Assembly (NCBI GenBank): GCA_964549595.1
Contig: CAZJWK010000136.1
Coordinates: 1-6,267 of the forward strand
Direction of reading: 5' to 3'
From: CAZQQN01 sp964549595
Lineage (GTDB): Bacteria > Bacteroidota > Bacteroidia > CAILMK01 > CAYYUA01
DNA: 6,267 bases
In this document: positions 1 through 6,243 of the stretch, in pieces
Numbering within the stretch: position 1 is the stretch's first letter
How the letters are laid out: each line of letters begins with the position of its first letter
The notes under the pieces: generated by a model
Databases searched by the model: none
Told to the model about the DNA's origin: nothing
Seen by the model: only the letters and a program-made list of their open reading frames with translations
Translations under genes and position numbers: made by a program

Positions 1-2
1 AC

Positions 3-47
3 CGGGACCTGGAAAGGCATAAGAACAACCCGAAGTTGAATAAATAA
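3..47 (+). CDS. Possible C-terminal tail of an upstream gene (partial)
   Basis: An open frame enters from the left edge and ends at a TAA at 45-47, giving the tail RDLERHKNNPKLNK. The composition is hydrophilic and lysine-rich, as many protein tails are, but 14 codons are far too few to identify a family or even prove coding. It does not resemble the region before LSGGQ in an ABC ATPase, so it is not the missing half of the ABC gene at 932. Part of it (21-30) shares a 10-base string with repeat unit A, so this stretch may instead be degraded repeat. Confidence 0.25.
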   Translation, partial: RDLERHKNNPKLNK

Positions 48-57
48 AGTTCGTCCG

Positions 58-107
58 GTTGTGCCCGGAGTGCCATGGTAAAGAACAACCATCCGGGTAA
101 GGAGGCT
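58..107 (+). repeat. Palindromic repeat unit A (3' arm missing)
   Basis: This stretch aligns without gaps to the first 50 positions of unit C at 864, with 34 of 50 bases identical by hand count. It starts with the same GTTGTGCC. The 3' arm (CTCGTGGCACAAC in unit C) is absent, because unit B begins at 113, only 55 bases after the start of A. A has its own internal pairing: CCCGG at 64-68 with CCGGG at 93-97, and ATGG at 75-78 with CCAT at 89-92. It is probably an older, partly overwritten copy in tandem with B. Confidence 0.6.
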
Positions 108-110
108 TTC

Positions 111-175
111 CAATTGTGCCACGAGTATCTCGGCAATAAGCAATCAACCGAGTAAAGAAACTCGTGGTACAACTG
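111..175 (+). repeat. Palindromic repeat unit B, just downstream of the RAYT
   Basis: The left arm at 111-126 (CAATTGTGCCACGAGT) pairs with the right arm at 160-175 (ACTCGTGGTACAACTG): 14 Watson-Crick pairs, one G-T and one mismatch over 16 positions. The loop is 33 bases and contains a smaller inverted repeat, CTCGG at 129-133 with CCGAG at 148-152. The core 113-174 is 62 bases, exactly the length of unit C (864-925), and matches it at 45 of 62 positions with no gap. It lies six bases beyond the stop codon of the minus-strand transposase pseudogene, where REP-like palindromes commonly sit next to RAYT genes. Confidence 0.8.
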
Positions 176-181
176 CGGTTT

Positions 182-769
182 TTAATCAAACAATTTATCA
201 ATCGCTTGGTCTTTAATCACTTCGTATGACTGTTGGTAAAAGCGCCTCTCATCAAAATCAATAAGTTTACGGCATAAATTTTTATCACACAATTGACCAT
301 TACGCAAACCTGCATAATCGCGGAAAGAAAAAAACGGCCAAGCCGCTAACCTATTAACCAAACCTGCCTTAAGGGGATTTTGATGAATGTAGTGAAAGCA
401 AATGAATGGTTGTTGGGTATCTGTATCTAATAGTTTTTTCTTAGTATTTTAGGCGAATAAGGAACCAGTCCTTTTTTCTTTTAGATTAATACCCCTGGTA
501 TAAGAGCTTAAAAGTTTCCTGAATCATTCCATTAAGTTACTGGTATTTGCAGTATTTTTCTTTACCGATTCGCTGCTGCTTTTATTGGTATAAATGAGAA
601 AATGGAAATGATCCGGCATGAGACACCATGCTAAGATATGGCAGTGGGGTTTAATGAATAAGTTAACCTTTCGCAGAAAGTAGTAATAATTTTCATGAGA
701 AAAGAAAACCGGACTCCGATTAACGCCCCGGTTATAAATATGGTAAAATGCCTCAGGTTTTATGGACAT
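182..769 (-). pseudogene. REP-associated tyrosine transposase (RAYT, Y1/HUH family), inactivated by two stop codons
   Basis: Intact relatives are single-stranded DNA nucleases that cut and rejoin at REP-type hairpins. The frame starts with ATG at 769-767 and runs for 195 codons to a TAA at 184-182, a normal RAYT length. It is broken by TGA at 526-524 (codon 82) and TAA at 451-449 (codon 107), with no frameshift. Before the first stop are HIYNRGVNRSPVFF, CHILAWCLMP and the HUH motif DHFHFL with His54 and His56. After it are LLSSYTRGIN, whose Tyr90 is at the place of the catalytic tyrosine in this family, then RTGSLF, and after the second stop CFHYIHQNPLKAGLVNR and FRDYAGLRNGQLC, all typical of Bacteroidota RAYTs. 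The 81-residue product up to the first stop would lack the tyrosine and should be inactive. The second stop looks like CAA (Gln) turned into TAA, since relatives have Gln-Asn-Thr there. Family assignment is firm from motifs. The ancestral codon at the first stop is inferred only. Confidence 0.9.
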
Positions 770-862
770 TTTGAATCATTTAAAGGTTTAAATTTAAAAA
801 ACTTGATGAAGAAAAAGTATTACACAGCTGAATCAAGAATATCGGTTGCCAAGTGATTGCCC

Positions 863-925
863 AGTTGTGCCACGGGTGTTTGAGCAAAGAATAACCATCC
901 AATAAAGGAAACTCGTGGCACAACT
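863..925 (+). repeat. Palindromic repeat unit C, best-preserved hairpin, abutting the truncated ABC gene
   Basis: The left arm at 863-877 (AGTTGTGCCACGGGT) pairs along its whole length with the right arm at 911-925 (ACTCGTGGCACAACT): 14 Watson-Crick pairs and one G-T, enclosing a 33-base loop. The sequence is 45/62 identical to unit B with no gap. Differences are concentrated in the loop; in the arms only positions 1, 12 and 56 of the 62 differ. No T-run follows the hairpin, so it does not look like a simple terminator. Recognisable ABC ATPase coding sequence starts at about 932, leaving at most six or seven bases between repeat and gene fragment. Confidence 0.8.
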
Positions 926-931
926 ATTATC

Positions 932-1606
932 TTGGAGGGCTACGAAAATAAATATCCCCATCAACTTTCGGGCGGACAACAACAAAGGACGGCTTTGGCC
1001 CGTGCTTTGGCTCCAAAACCTAGCATTGTTTTACTGGATGAGCCCTTTAGCAACCTGGATGATATTATGAAAGACCAGGTACGAGAAGATGTGCGAAAGA
1101 TTATCAAGGAAACCAATACAACCGGTATTTTTGTAACACACGATACACGGGATGCGCTTTCTACAGCAGACAGGATAGCGGTTTTGAAAGCAGGCAAAAT
1201 ACAACAAATCGGGGAACCGGAAACCATTTACACCCATCCGGAATCCGTTTACGTAGCGAGTTTTTTCGGAAAAGTAAATGTTATTCCTGCAGTAGTGAAA
1301 ACCGGGGGCTTTCAAACTGACATGGGTTTTATTCCTTGCGAAACTACTCTTTCGGCTGACCAAAGTGTAACTTTATTGATACGCCCGGAAGATATTTATT
1401 GGAGCGAAGAAGCTCAAGCCCATTTTGCAGAGGGAACCATTGATTACGTTTTTTATTTCGGGGCTTACCGTCAGGTGAATGTTTGTATCGGTAATGAAAA
1501 GGTGCTTTTTACTACTGGAAAAGCTACCTCCCTTACTGTAGGCCAGACCCTTCATTTAAAGGTGGATGCCGGGAAAATGACGGTATTAGGCAATGCTTCC
1601 GGCTGA
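932..1606 (+). pseudogene. 3' fragment of an ABC importer ATPase gene (FbpC/PotA-like, with TOBE domain)
   Basis: Full-length relatives power uptake of ferric iron, polyamines, sulfate or similar solutes at the inner membrane and are about 350 residues long. Here only 224 codons remain. The reading begins at LEGYENKYPHQ, directly before the signature LSGGQ (residues 12-16), followed by Walker B IVLLDE (32-37), D-loop SNLD (40-43), H-loop His70 in FVTHD, and a C-terminal TOBE-type domain (about 125-222, with LLIRPEDI). The start codon, Walker A and Q-loop, about 130 residues, are missing, so the product could not bind ATP normally. The TTG at 932 is probably an internal Leu codon rather than a start, because it aligns with the conserved Leu-Glu-Gly. 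Upstream the frame stays open through repeat C only to a TGA at 881-883, with no ATG. The rest has no stop or frameshift, so truncation may be fairly recent. The substrate cannot be told, and no permease gene is nearby. Confidence 0.85.
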
Positions 1607-1689
1607 TCCCTAAAGTTGATTCATTCCGCATAAACCCCCTCAATCCTCTCGAGCGAAATATTGTGATCGAAAAGGGATGAATACCTCCA

Positions 1690-1722
1690 TCCGGCTCATC
1701 ACCATCATTTTCCGGCTCATCA
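1690..1722 (+). repeat. 12-base direct repeat, 21-base period, upstream of the receptor gene
   Basis: TCCGGCTCATCA occurs at 1690-1701 and again at 1711-1722, identical, with starts 21 bases apart, which is two helical turns. A near copy (TCCGGCTGATC, one mismatch over 11) lies at 1598-1608 across the end of the ABC fragment. The pair is 71-103 bases upstream of the preferred receptor start at 1793, a reasonable place for an activator site. LytTR-type regulators are known to bind paired direct repeats about two turns apart, so this is a candidate site for the regulator encoded at 5432, but that link is only inferred. No convincing Bacteroidota -33/-7 promoter was found between 1607 and 1792. 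Confidence 0.4.
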
Positions 1723-1792
1723 TTTTGTGTTCGTAGCGAAATGGTTGGCAATGCCTCCTTTGCAACCAGATTTCGAACCAAAAAAAGCAATT

Positions 1793-4192
1793 ATGATGAG
1801 CCTAAAAAAATTCAATTTACTACTCGTTATCCTGATTGGCATGATAGGGATTTTTCCTTTAAAGGGTCAGGACATTCAGCAAACCATTCGAGGTAAGGTA
1901 TATGACAAGCAGACGCAACGACCCTTAACCAATGCAAATGTGGTGGTTGTGAGCATGAAGACCCCGCATGGGACTTCTACTAATGAGAAAGGAGAATTTG
2001 TGCTTAAAGAAGTACCGGTTGGACGTCATACGTTGAAAATCAGTTATATTGGTTACCAATCTAGAACGATTCCCAATCTTGAAGTCAAGGCCGGTAAGGA
2101 AAAGGTTTTAGACCTGGGAATGGAAGAAAAGGTGATTGAAAAGGAGGCTGTAGAAATTGAAGCGGATAAGGACAAAATGGAAACCAACAATGACATGGCC
2201 ACCGTAAGCTCCCGGAGCTTTACGGTAGAAGAAAGCGAGCGTTTTGCTGGTTCACGTAATGACGTGGGCCGAATGGCCTCCAATTTTGCTGGTGTTCAGG
2301 GGACTGATGGCTCTGTGAATGACATCGTAATTCGGGGAAATGCTCCCATCGGTTTACAGTGGCGGCTTGAGGGTGTTGACATCCCCAATCCTAATCATTT
2401 TGGGGGTTTCGGGGCTACCGGTGGCCCGGTGAGTATGTTGAATAACAATACGCTTTCTCAATCTGACTTTTTTACCAGTGCTTTTCCGGCCCAATACGGG
2501 GATGCTTACTCAGGCGTGTTTGACCTGCAAATGAGAAGGGGCAATAACGAAGAGCATGAATTCCTTGGCCAGGTGGGCTTTAATGGTTTTGAAGGCGGTA
2601 TTGAAGGCCCTATTGATAAGGAATCCGGTGCTTCCTATATGGTTAACTACCGCTATTCCATGCTGAGTATCCTTAAGGAATTGGGCTTTAATTTTGGAAC
2701 AGGTACCGCCATTCCTAAATACCAGGACTTGAACTTTAAGCTCCATTTTCCGGAAGAAGATGGGGGTCATTTTTCCGTTTTTGGTTTAGGCGGCCAAAAT
2801 CGCATCAAGTTTTCTTCAAACACTTCCGGTAATTCTGAGGATAACCTCTACACGGATAATCAATTTGACATCCTGGACAAAAACCGCAAAGGGATTTTAG
2901 GGGTTAAAAAGCAATGGTTATTGGGTGATAAAACGGTTGCTAACCTGACATTGGCCGGCACCCATCAGCGCAATACAACTCAGACTGACTCGGTTTTTGG
3001 TAAGGACCAACAAAAGGAAAAGCTGGTTTTTGAGCGCAATTTTGTCAAGGATAAGGTGTTCAGCAGTTTTAACCTCAACCATAAGTTCAATAGCCGTCAT
3101 TCGATTGAAGTGGGGGCTACCGGTAATCATTACATGCTGGACGTGGTGGATAGTGTTTTAATGGATGGCGAAGACCGTTACCGCAAGCTTACGGAATTTG
3201 ATGGAAATACCAATCTCATCCAACCCTATGCCAGCTGGCAATACAAGGTGAATGAAAAGCTGACTTTGAATACCGGCTTACATGGCACCTGGCTAACGCT
3301 TAACGAGCAGTTTTCCTTTGAGCCCCGTTTTGGCGCAGAATACCAGGCAGGCCCCAACACCTTTAGCTTAGGATTTGGCCGTCACAGCAAAAAAGCTCCT
3401 TTGAACCTGCACTTTCAAAAGAATGAGGTCGAAAAAGGGGTTTTCCGTAAAACCAATGAGGATTTAGGCTTCATTCAGGCCAATCATGCCGTTGTAGGGT
3501 ATGAGCGTCAATTTTCGCCAACCTTGAGGCTAAAAGCTGAAGCTTATTACCAGGATATTTCACAAGCTATTGTAGAGCCCGGTGGAACCTCCTATTCTAT
3601 TCTGAATTATGGTAGCAATGAACAAAGCCCCGGAAATCTAACGACCGGAGGAAGTGGTACCAATATGGGCCTTGACGTAACCTTTGAAAAGTTCATGGAT
3701 GAGGGCTTTTACTACCTGATAACCGGAAGTTTTTACGAGTCCCGATATGAAGGCAGTGATGGGGTCCAGCGCTCAACAGCTAATGATGGTAATTTCCTGA
3801 CGAACATGGTTATGGGTAAAGAAATCGAGCTCTGGGCCGACAAATCGGATAAGAATACCAAAACCTATCTTGTTTTTGATGGTAAGGTGACTTATGCCGG
3901 TGGAAAACGTTATACTCCCATTAATCTACAAGCTTCCCGTAAAGAAGGTGAGGCCGTTTTTAAAGAAGACGAGGCTTTTAGTAAGCAATTCAAAGATTTC
4001 TTCAGGGCTGACCTTCGTGCGGCTTTAAAAATCAATGGGGAAAACGTAACACAGGAATTTGCGCTGGACGTGCAAAACATAACAGATCGCCAGAATCCGC
4101 TTAGGAGAAACTTCAATGCTTCTACCGGTGAAATGGAAACCATTTACCAAACAGGTATTTTACCGGTTGTTCAATACCGTATCCAGTTTTAA
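1793..4192 (+). CDS. TonB-dependent outer-membrane receptor with carboxypeptidase-like N-terminal domain
   Basis: The protein should form a gated beta-barrel in the outer membrane, importing an unknown ligand with energy from TonB-ExbB-ExbD. With the start at 1793 it has 799 residues. Residues 1-25 are a signal peptide: Lys5-Lys6, a hydrophobic run LLLVILIGMIGIF, then cleavage near LKG-Q. There is no lipobox cysteine. Residues about 31-112 form the CarboxypepD_reg-like sandwich (IRGKVYD, GEFVLKEVPVG, ISYIGYQSR). The plug follows at about 138-245, with NDIVIRGNAPIG near 176 and LEGVDIPNPNHFG near 193. The rest is barrel, ending QYRIQF with the usual terminal Phe. The frame opens further up at a GTG (1727), but that 22-residue extension would bury the signal peptide, so ATG 1793 or the adjacent ATG 1796 is preferred. 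No SusD-like gene is adjacent, so this is not a SusC/D glycan system. The plug closely resembles a common Bacteroidota receptor family of unknown substrate. Confidence 0.92.
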   Translation: MMSLKKFNLLLVILIGMIGIFPLKGQDIQQTIRGKVYDKQTQRPLTNANVVVVSMKTPHGTSTNEKGEFVLKEVPVGRHTLKISYIGYQSRTIPNLEVKAGKEKVLDLGMEEKVIEKEAVEIEADKDKMETNNDMATVSSRSFTVEESERFAGSRNDVGRMASNFAGVQGTDGSVNDIVIRGNAPIGLQWRLEGVDIPNPNHFGGFGATGGPVSMLNNNTLSQSDFFTSAFPAQYGDAYSGVFDLQMRRGNNEEHEFLGQVGFNGFEGGIEGPIDKESGASYMVNYRYSMLSILKELGFNFGTGTAIPKYQDLNFKLHFPEEDGGHFSVFGLGGQNRIKFSSNTSGNSEDNLYTDNQFDILDKNRKGILGVKKQWLLGDKTVANLTLAGTHQRNTTQTDSVFGKDQQKEKLVFERNFVKDKVFSSFNLNHKFNSRHSIEVGATGNHYMLDVVDSVLMDGEDRYRKLTEFDGNTNLIQPYASWQYKVNEKLTLNTGLHGTWLTLNEQFSFEPRFGAEYQAGPNTFSLGFGRHSKKAPLNLHFQKNEVEKGVFRKTNEDLGFIQANHAVVGYERQFSPTLRLKAEAYYQDISQAIVEPGGTSYSILNYGSNEQSPGNLTTGGSGTNMGLDVTFEKFMDEGFYYLITGSFYESRYEGSDGVQRSTANDGNFLTNMVMGKEIELWADKSDKNTKTYLVFDGKVTYAGGKRYTPINLQASRKEGEAVFKEDEAFSKQFKDFFRADLRAALKINGENVTQEFALDVQNITDRQNPLRRNFNASTGEMETIYQTGILPVVQYRIQF

Positions 4193-4204
4193 AAGTGGAA
4201 AAAT

Positions 4205-4260
4205 TGGCAGGGTTGCCGGTTGAGGGCTTTTTTGAAAACTTCTTTCCGGCACCCCTGTCA
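4205..4260 (+). terminator. Strong intergenic hairpin after the receptor gene, possible terminator
   Basis: The left arm 4205-4219 (TGGCAGGGTTGCCGG) pairs with the right arm 4246-4260 (CCGGCACCCCTGTCA): 13 Watson-Crick pairs, one G-T and one mismatch over 15 positions, with a 26-base loop. It begins 13 bases after the receptor stop codon. No T-run follows the right arm on the plus strand, and the loop is large, so it is not a textbook intrinsic terminator. On the minus strand the hairpin is followed by a short T-run (complement of AAAAATTGG at 4199-4207). It may be a transcript-end or 3'-stabilising structure separating the receptor from the kinase operon. Confidence 0.45.
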
Positions 4261-4378
4261 TTGTCATCTGTGGATGATCGAATAGCCCATATTTTTTAAG
4301 AGTGAAGGAAAAATACCTTGCTTACCGCATTCCTGAGAAAGGTTGTAAAATTGTTATTAATTCATATATGATGCTCAT

Positions 4379-5428
4379 ATGGACTTTAAGCTGAGTCAAA
4401 AGCAACTGATTGCTATTGTTCTGATTTCGGTTATACCAGTTGTTTTCTTGTCTGTAAGAGAAGCTCTCGCGAACCCCGAATTGGATTTTTGGGGAAATTG
4501 GCAATGGCCTAAGACATTTATTAGCCTGTTGTTTTCTTTAATGGTGACTTTACTGCTTTTTGCCGGTAATACCTACATCATCCGGTATTTGAATCTCCGG
4601 ATGCCCTGGGATCAATATTGGGTTAAGCGCATAATGACCGAGGCTGTTTTTTGTATCCTTTTTTCGGGAATAGTCATGACGCTCATGTTTACCTTACTGG
4701 CTAAATTCACTTCCATTGCCAGTCTGGGTGTTGAACCGCTTTTCTGGAATGTTTTTATAGCGATTGTCATAACCATAGTGGCTGTTTCTATCGTAGAAGG
4801 AATAGACTTCTTTCGAAGGTGGAACCAGACTCAGTTGGAAGCTGAAAAGCTCCAGCGGGAAAATCTGCAAGCCCGGTATGAGGTATTACGGAATCAAATT
4901 CGCCCTCATTTCTTATTCAATAGCCTGAATGTGCTTTCCTCCCTTGTGCATAAGGACCCGGATAAAGCTGAGGACTTTATTGAGCAACTTTCAGAGGTTT
5001 ACCGCTATGTCCTGGATACGGGTGAACAGCCCTTAGTGACCGTTCAAAAGGATTTAAAAGCGCTGGAGGCCTATATATTCCTTCAACAAACTCGTCACGG
5101 GGACAACTTAAAGTTTAATCAGGAATTAGATGAAAAGGCGCTGAATGCTTATATCCCGCCACTAACCTTTCAAATTCTGATGGAGAATGCGGTTAAGCAC
5201 AATGCCATCGGTAAGGATGCCCCTTTAACGGTTACGTTAAAACGTGCAAATCCGCAATACATGGTAATGGAGAATAATATTCGCGAAAGAACAGATAAGC
5301 ATTCCTCTACCGGTATTGGTCTCCAAAACCTGCAAGAACGATTCAGCTTTGTCACCGACTTTCAGCCGGTATTTCACAACCAGGATAGCCGGTTTCTGGC
5401 TTATATTCCCTTAATTCAAAAAGCTTAG
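4379..5428 (+). CDS. LytS/YpdA-type membrane sensor histidine kinase
   Basis: The kinase senses an unknown signal at the inner membrane and should phosphorylate the regulator encoded next. It has 349 residues. Four hydrophobic segments lie at about 9-25, 46-68, 86-110 and 121-142, with no large extracytoplasmic sensor domain. A likely coiled coil follows (about 148-172, QTQLEAEKLQRENLQARYEV). The His_kinase domain has the phospho-acceptor His177 in NQIRPHFLFNSLN. The ATP-binding part has the N-box LMENAVKHN (Asn270, His274) and the glycine box TGIGLQNLQERF (311-322). All key residues are present, so it should be active. ATG 4379 starts directly before the first membrane segment; the ATGs at 4368 and 4371 are out of frame. 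There is no clear ribosome binding site, as is usual in this phylum. The 186-base gap from the receptor suggests its own promoter, though none is clear: TAAAATTG at 4346-4353 is a weak -7 candidate. Short-loop sensors of this class often sense membrane state or a partner protein. Confidence 0.93.
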   Translation: MDFKLSQKQLIAIVLISVIPVVFLSVREALANPELDFWGNWQWPKTFISLLFSLMVTLLLFAGNTYIIRYLNLRMPWDQYWVKRIMTEAVFCILFSGIVMTLMFTLLAKFTSIASLGVEPLFWNVFIAIVITIVAVSIVEGIDFFRRWNQTQLEAEKLQRENLQARYEVLRNQIRPHFLFNSLNVLSSLVHKDPDKAEDFIEQLSEVYRYVLDTGEQPLVTVQKDLKALEAYIFLQQTRHGDNLKFNQELDEKALNAYIPPLTFQILMENAVKHNAIGKDAPLTVTLKRANPQYMVMENNIRERTDKHSSTGIGLQNLQERFSFVTDFQPVFHNQDSRFLAYIPLIQKA

Positions 5429-5431
5429 CTT

Positions 5432-6190
5432 ATGCAAGTTTTGATTGTTGAAGATGAAGAACTGGCAGCCGAACGGCTTGAAAGACTCCTGAAACGCCTT
5501 GAGCCTGAAACTGAGGTGATGGCTACGCTGGATTCTGTCAATCATACCATCGAATGGCTACAGGATCATAAGCCGGACCTTTTATTCCTGGACATTCACC
5601 TTTCGGATGGCTCCGGTTTTGAAATATTCGACCACGTTAAGATGGATATTCCGGTCATTTTTACCACAGCTTACGACCAATATGCCATTGATGCTTTTAA
5701 GGTTAACAGTATCGATTACCTCCTTAAGCCCATTAAAAAAGCGGAGCTGCAAAGAAGCCTTGATCAGTACAAAAAGTTGTATGAGCAGACCCAAAAGGTC
5801 CAGGAGCAATTGCAAACCCTACTCACAAGCTTTCAAGGACAGGGGGCGGATTATAAAAAACGCCTGCTGGTATATGTGGGTGATAAATTAAAATCCATTC
5901 CGGTGAGTCGGATAGCCTATTGTTTTGCCCAGAATAAAATGGTTTTTCTCAGACTATTTGACGGGACCGAGCTTCCTATTGATTATTCCCTGGACCAGCT
6001 GGAAAGCATGCTAAACCCAGAGCAATTTTTTCGCATTAACCGCCAATTACTGATTCAGTTTGAAGCGATCCAGGGGATGCACCAATACTCGAAAGGCCGT
6101 GTTAAAATCGATTTGAATCCGCCTTACGGGGATTTGGTGATTGTGAGCGTAGAACGGTCCAAGGCTTTTAAGGATTGGTTAGAAGGTTGA
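5432..6190 (+). CDS. LytTR-family response regulator (CheY receiver plus LytTR DNA-binding domain)
   Basis: This cytoplasmic regulator of 252 residues is the partner of the kinase just upstream: only three bases separate the kinase stop from its ATG, so they are co-transcribed and probably translationally coupled. The receiver (1-120) starts MQVLIVEDEE with acidic Glu7 and Asp8, has the phospho-acceptor Asp54 in LLFLDIHL, the Thr79-Ala80 switch in FTTAYDQYA, and Lys99 in YLLKP. A helical linker (about 105-140, rich in Gln) leads to the LytTR domain (about 144-250: KRLLVYVGDKLKSIPV, then FFRINRQLLI and a C-terminal VERSKAFKDWL). LytTR domains bind short direct repeats upstream of target promoters. 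Likely targets cannot be proved here; the neighbouring receptor gene, with a 12-base direct repeat upstream, is a candidate. The protein has the usual length and no missing residue. Confidence 0.94.
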   Translation: MQVLIVEDEELAAERLERLLKRLEPETEVMATLDSVNHTIEWLQDHKPDLLFLDIHLSDGSGFEIFDHVKMDIPVIFTTAYDQYAIDAFKVNSIDYLLKPIKKAELQRSLDQYKKLYEQTQKVQEQLQTLLTSFQGQGADYKKRLLVYVGDKLKSIPVSRIAYCFAQNKMVFLRLFDGTELPIDYSLDQLESMLNPEQFFRINRQLLIQFEAIQGMHQYSKGRVKIDLNPPYGDLVIVSVERSKAFKDWLEG

Positions 6191-6221
6191 AGGAACCCGG
6201 GTAAGTTGCGCTCAATATCCT

Positions 6222-6229
6222 TACCTTCG
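6222..6229 (+). promoter_or_regulatory. Candidate Bacteroidota -7 promoter box for the gene at 6244
   Basis: TACCTTCG matches the Bacteroidota sigma factor -7 consensus TAnnTTTG at all defined bases except one (C for the third T). It lies 14 bases before the ATG at 6244, giving a very short leader, a layout common in this phylum. A -33 box is not clear: TTG at 6206-6208 is closer than usual. If real, the gene at 6244 has its own promoter in the short gap after the regulator gene. Confidence 0.4.
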
Positions 6230-6243
6230 TTCAAAAATTGGTT

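Larger units (their letters stand above)
111..925. mobile_element. Decayed RAYT/REP-like element: transposase remnant bracketed by palindromic units B and C
   Basis: The transposase pseudogene sits between two copies of the same 62-base palindrome in direct orientation, B close to its 3' end and C 93 bases beyond its start codon. RAYT genes are typically single-copy and bracketed by the REP-like palindromes they act on, and this layout matches. The 93 bases between the RAYT start and unit C (770-862) contain no recognisable gene; they are AT-rich and may once have held the promoter. I see no terminal inverted repeats or target-site duplication of a classical insertion sequence, which fits the HUH mechanism. 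The limits are inferred from the repeats; unit A may belong to the same element. Confidence 0.6.

Noticed and set aside
58..175. Short CRISPR-like array
   Set aside because: The copies are about 62 bases and divergent, overlap without unique spacers of constant length, and no cas gene is present.
111..925. Integron attC sites around a gene cassette
   Set aside because: The arms GTTGTGC and GCACAAC resemble the attC core pair, but they point the wrong way within each unit and miss the GTTRRRY/RYYYAAC consensus at one position each. No integrase gene is present, and the enclosed gene is a RAYT, which explains palindromes better.
884..1606. Functional chimeric gene running from repeat C into the ABC fragment
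   Set aside because: The frame is open from 884, but there is no ATG or GTG start before the TTG at 932 and no Walker A, so an active ATPase is not plausible.
961..1790. Minus-strand open frames opposite the ABC fragment and intergenic region (961-1227, 1031-1363, 1373-1555, 1533-1790)
   Set aside because: They are antisense shadows of the coding strand, with no recognisable motifs.
1727..1792. Upstream GTG start extending the receptor by 22 residues
   Set aside because: It would place a charged, proline-rich stretch before the signal peptide. The Met-Met-Ser-Leu-Lys-Lys start at 1793 gives a normal signal peptide.
1593..1792. Bacteroidota-type promoter (TTTG plus TAnnTTTG) for the receptor
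   Set aside because: TTTG occurs at 1724-1727 and 1759-1762, but the second lacks the TA and the spacing is too long, so no promoter is annotated.
5607..5891. Plus-strand open frame inside the response regulator gene
   Set aside because: It is an alternative frame within a fully conserved CheY-LytTR gene, with no family resemblance.
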